NCBI RefSeq assembly: GCF_000764645.1
Contig: NZ_JRGK01000061.1
Span: 1-64,000 of the forward strand
DNA: 64,000 nucleotides
Direction: 5' to 3'
From: Aeromonas finlandensis
GTDB lineage: Bacteria; Pseudomonadota; Gammaproteobacteria; Enterobacterales; Aeromonadaceae
The position numbers and the translations under genes are program-made. Shown here one piece after another: positions 61,322-64,000 of this stretch. The notes under the pieces are model-generated. The model made no database searches, was not told the DNA's origin, and saw only the letters and a program-made list of their open reading frames with translations. Each line of letters begins with the position of its first letter. Position 1 is the stretch's first letter.

Positions 61322-63777
61322 TGGAACAGCAGCAACAAGGAGAGATCGCGGTGGCAGCAGAAGCAGGATTGAAGCGACGTCACGTCCACAAGTTTGGTGG
61401 CAGCAGTCTGGCGGATCCGGTCTGTTATCGCCGGGTCGCCAGTATCGTTGAACAGCAGGTGGGCGGGGATGAACTGATCGTGGTCTCCGCCGCTGGCAAG
61501 ACCACCAACCGGCTGATCCAGCTGGTGGAGCTGGCCGAAGCGGGGGACGAAGCCGCCGGTGAAGCCATCTCCGCCCTGCAGGCCTATCAGCAGAGCTTGA
61601 TCGACGGCCTGCTGGAGGGTGAACTGCAGCTCGATCTGAGCAAACAGCTGGCCGACGACATGCAGCTGATCGCCAAGACCCTGGAGGGGCAATTTGACCG
61701 CTTCGCCCGCAACGGTCTGCTCGCCTTTGGCGAGGTGTGGTCGGCGCGCCTGCTGGCAGCCCTGCTTACCAGCCGCGGCGACAAGGCCATCTGGCTCGAT
61801 GCCCGCAGCTTCCTGCGCGCGGAGGATGGCGCCCTGGTCAAGGTGGATACCGCCCTCTCCAGCGAACTGCTCAAGGCGCGACTGGCCGAGCATGCCGGTC
61901 GCATCGTGGTAACCGGCTTTATCGCCGCCGACATGGAGGGGCGCTCCCTGCTGCTCGGTCGCAATGGATCCGACTACAGCGCCAGCCTGTTGGCACTGCT
62001 GGCGGACGGCGAATCGACCACTATCTGGAGCGATGTGGCCGGGGTCTACAGCGCCGACCCGCGCCGGGTGAAGGAGGCACGTCTGCTGGAGCGCCTGAGC
62101 CTCGCCGAAGCGAACGAGCTTGCCCGCCTCGGCTCCTCGGTACTGCACTCGCGCACCCTGCAACCGGTGGCCGACAGCCGCCAGCGCCTCACCCTGCGCT
62201 GCAGCTACAACCCGGACGAGGGCTGCACCCATATTCTGCGCCGTGCGCCGCGCTCCGGCGGCGCCCGCATCGTCTCCTCGGTGGATCAGATTGCCCTCAT
62301 CGAGCTGAAGGTGTTGCCGCAGACCAACTATGAACAGACGGTGGCCACCATCGAGGCCCATCTGGCCCGTCACCGTCTCAACCCGCTCACCCTGCAGCGC
62401 CAGCCGGATCGCCGGATCCTGCGCCTCGCCTACACCCTCGAAGTGGCGCAGGGGGCTTTTGAATTGCTGCGGGACTTCCAGCTGCAAGGGAGCTTCACTG
62501 GCCTCATCCAGAAAGAGGGGTACAGTCTGGTGGCGCTGGTGGGGGCCGGGGTGACCGACAATGCCGAGCAGTGTCATCGCTTCTATCAGCTGCTGGCAGA
62601 TCAGCCGCTGGAGTTCGTACAGGTGGCGAGAGATGGCTTGAGTCTGGTGGCGGTGCTGCGTCAGGTGGTGCTGGAGCCGCTGCTGATCGCCCTGCACAGC
62701 GCCCTGTTCAGCCGCCCGACCCGGGTCGGACTGGTGGTGTTCGGCAAGGGCAATATCGGCGGCCACTGGCTGAGCCTCTACGCCCGTGAAAAGGCCCGCC
62801 TCGAACATGAACTCAATCTGGCGCTCACCCTCTACGGGGTGTTCGGATCGGAAGGGGGGCTGCTGGATGAAGAGGGGCTCAACCCCCTCAAGGTGCAGGA
62901 CAACTTCAATCCCAAAGCGCTGATCTGGCCAGAGTTGCTCTCCCAGCTTGAGCAGCACGGCTTCGATGCGCTGATTGCGCTGGACATGACCGCCAGCGAA
63001 ACGGTGAGCCGCTACTATCCGGATTTTGCCCAGCTCGGCATCCACATCATCGCCGCCAACAAGTTTGCCGGTGCCGCCGACAGCGAGTTCTACCAGCGCA
63101 TCAAGCAGACCTGCCGCGACCATCAGGTGCAGTGGCGCTACAACGCCACCGTGGGCGCCGGGCTGCCGATCCAGTCCAGCATCCAGATGCTGCGCCAGAG
63201 CGGTGACCGCATTCAGGGGGTCTCCGGCATCTTCTCCGGCACCCTCTCCTGGCTGTTCCAGCAGTATGACGGCACCCGCCCCTTCTCCGAGCTGGTGGAC
63301 GAGGCGTGGCAGCACGGCCTGACCGAACCGGATCCCCGTGAGGACCTCTCCGGTCAGGATGTACGGCGCAAGCTGCTCATTCTGGCGCGGGAAGCGGGCT
63401 TCGAGCTCGACTCCGCCGATATCGAGCTGGAGAATCTGGTGCCCGTCCCGCTGCGCAAGGTGACCGCCGATCAGTTCATGGACAGGCTCAAAGAGCTGGA
63501 TGGCCCGATCCAGACCGCCTTCGAAGGGGCCAAGCGCCTCGGCAAGGTGCTGCGCTACGTGGCTCGCTTCGAGCATGACGGCAAGGCGCGGGTCGGACTG
63601 GAGGCGCTGGAGCCCCACCACCCGTTCGCCAACCTGTTGCCGTGCGACAACATCTTCGCCATCGAGAGCGACAGCTACCGCACCAATCCGCTGGTGATTC
63701 AGGGGCCGGGGGCGGGTCGGGAAGTGACCGCCGCAGCCATCCAGTACGATCTCTGGCAGATCTGCGCCAGCCTCTAA
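61321..63777 (+). CDS. metL: Bifunctional aspartokinase II / homoserine dehydrogenase II
   Basis: Catalyses the first and third steps from aspartate to homoserine in the methionine branch. The 818-aa fusion has an N-terminal aspartokinase (HKFGGSSLADP at about 23-33, GRNGSDYSA near 213), a central regulatory linker (about 300-460) and a C-terminal homoserine dehydrogenase (VVFGKGNIGGHW near 474, NKFAGAADSEFY, GVSGIFSGTLSWL). The MetL form is not feedback-inhibited by threonine in E. coli. Coupled to metB by a one-base overlap. Confidence 0.96.
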   Translation: MEQQQQGEIAVAAEAGLKRRHVHKFGGSSLADPVCYRRVASIVEQQVGGDELIVVSAAGKTTNRLIQLVELAEAGDEAAGEAISALQAYQQSLIDGLLEGELQLDLSKQLADDMQLIAKTLEGQFDRFARNGLLAFGEVWSARLLAALLTSRGDKAIWLDARSFLRAEDGALVKVDTALSSELLKARLAEHAGRIVVTGFIAADMEGRSLLLGRNGSDYSASLLALLADGESTTIWSDVAGVYSADPRRVKEARLLERLSLAEANELARLGSSVLHSRTLQPVADSRQRLTLRCSYNPDEGCTHILRRAPRSGGARIVSSVDQIALIELKVLPQTNYEQTVATIEAHLARHRLNPLTLQRQPDRRILRLAYTLEVAQGAFELLRDFQLQGSFTGLIQKEGYSLVALVGAGVTDNAEQCHRFYQLLADQPLEFVQVARDGLSLVAVLRQVVLEPLLIALHSALFSRPTRVGLVVFGKGNIGGHWLSLYAREKARLEHELNLALTLYGVFGSEGGLLDEEGLNPLKVQDNFNPKALIWPELLSQLEQHGFDALIALDMTASETVSRYYPDFAQLGIHIIAANKFAGAADSEFYQRIKQTCRDHQVQWRYNATVGAGLPIQSSIQMLRQSGDRIQGVSGIFSGTLSWLFQQYDGTRPFSELVDEAWQHGLTEPDPREDLSGQDVRRKLLILAREAGFELDSADIELENLVPVPLRKVTADQFMDRLKELDGPIQTAFEGAKRLGKVLRYVARFEHDGKARVGLEALEPHHPFANLLPCDNIFAIESDSYRTNPLVIQGPGAGREVTAAAIQYDLWQICASL

Positions 63778-63813
63778 GGCAGATAAGGGAGCACCTCACT
63801 CCCGCGCACAATA

Positions 63814-63846
63814 AAAAAAGCCCGAGTCGATGACTCGGGCTTTTTG
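63814..63846. terminator. Bidirectional terminator between metL and the PiT gene
   Basis: AGCCCGAGTC / GACTCGGGCT with A-run upstream and T-run downstream, so it works for metL and for the minus-strand gene. Confidence 0.95.
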
Positions 63847-63863
63847 TTGCTGAGGGAGCTCTC

Positions 63864-64000
63864 TTAGGAGAAGCAGGCCTGCAGCACGTAGAAGATCGCG
63901 ATGGCCAGAATGGCACCGGCAGGCAGGGTGATGATCCAGGAGACCACGATGTTGCGCAGTACCCCCAGATTCAGCGCCGCAATACCGCGCGCCAGACCAA
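63864..64000 (-). CDS. 3' end of a PiT-family inorganic phosphate transporter (partial)
   Basis: Only the last 45 codons are in the window, read on the minus strand to a TAA at 63864. The peptide (NLGVLRNIVVSWIITLPAGA, then a terminal membrane helix ending VLQACFS) matches the C-terminus of PiT-type low-affinity phosphate transporters (PitA-like). The bulk of the gene continues beyond position 64000. Confidence 0.8.
   Translation of the reverse strand, partial: GLARGIAALNLGVLRNIVVSWIITLPAGAILAIAIFYVLQACFS

Noticed and set aside
61276-63621. 781-codon frame antisense to metL
   Set aside because: metL is intact and canonical; the opposite frame is a compositional shadow.

Overview
The window reads as a chromosomal segment of an Aeromonas-type gammaproteobacterium. 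The DNA is GC-rich with tightly packed, mostly ATGA/GTGA-coupled operons. Gene content is typical enteric/Vibrio-like core metabolism (mtlADR, metJBL, cysQ, nudE/yrfG, tyrB, yjjI-yjjW), and a GbpA-type chitin-binding LPMO sits behind a c-di-GMP-I riboswitch, an arrangement known from Vibrio and Aeromonas. I see no rRNA, tRNA, CRISPR array, insertion sequence or prophage gene; the segment looks like stable chromosome. The species cannot be read from the sequence.

Layout. 1-6.4 kb: lipid A acyltransferase lpxL, then the mannitol operon mtlA-mtlD-mtlR behind a long leader with four CRP-like sites, then a DnaJ-domain protein and a small DUF6482-like protein. 6.6-7.9 kb: divergent CDF metal exporter (dmeF-like) and RcnR-type repressor sharing an operator. 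7.9-19.8 kb (minus strand): cellulose operon bcsG-bcsR-bcsQ-bcsA-bcsB-bcsZ-bcsC. 20.2-23 kb: tyrB, a LysR regulator, a DUF1820 protein. 23-26.2 kb (minus): yjjW/yjjI glycyl-radical pair and an L,D-transpeptidase. 26.4-30 kb: a tricorn-like S41 protease and a zinc-ribbon protein. 30-36.3 kb (minus): pgaABCD (poly-GlcNAc) behind a structured leader of about 230 nt. 36.5-40.4 kb: M3 metallopeptidase and a chemoreceptor. 40.6-42.2 kb: riboswitch plus gbpA. 42.3-46.6 kb (minus): polar amino-acid ABC transporter operon headed by a threonine-synthase-like PLP enzyme. 46.7-52.6 kb (minus): sulfate uptake (sbp, cysTWA), a small hydrolase and the regulator cbl. 52.8-55.5 kb: MgtC/DUF4010 membrane protein, sugar O-acetyltransferase, DUF1294 protein, PspB-like small protein. 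55.5-57.9 kb: yrfG, nudE, cysQ. 58-63.8 kb: serine/threonine transporter, metJ, metB-metL with tandem met boxes. 63.9-64 kb: 3' end of a PiT phosphate transporter.

How the parts fit. Between 8 and 42 kb lie three surface/biofilm outputs that each carry a recognisable link to cyclic di-GMP or to post-transcriptional control: BcsA has a C-terminal PilZ domain, PgaC-PgaD is a known c-di-GMP-activated synthase pair whose leader here carries loop-exposed GGA motifs typical of CsrA targets, and gbpA carries a c-di-GMP-I aptamer. No GGDEF/EAL protein is encoded in the window. The 42-63 kb half centres on sulfur and aspartate-family amino acids (sulfate uptake, CysQ, Cbl, MetJ/B/L, threonine-synthase-like enzyme, amino-acid transporters).

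The least ordinary feature is the junction of the two ABC permease genes (about 44.57-44.78 kb). A degenerate tandem duplication there has created a 43-codon chimeric reading frame with its own ribosome-binding site, overlapping both permease genes by 20 nt.
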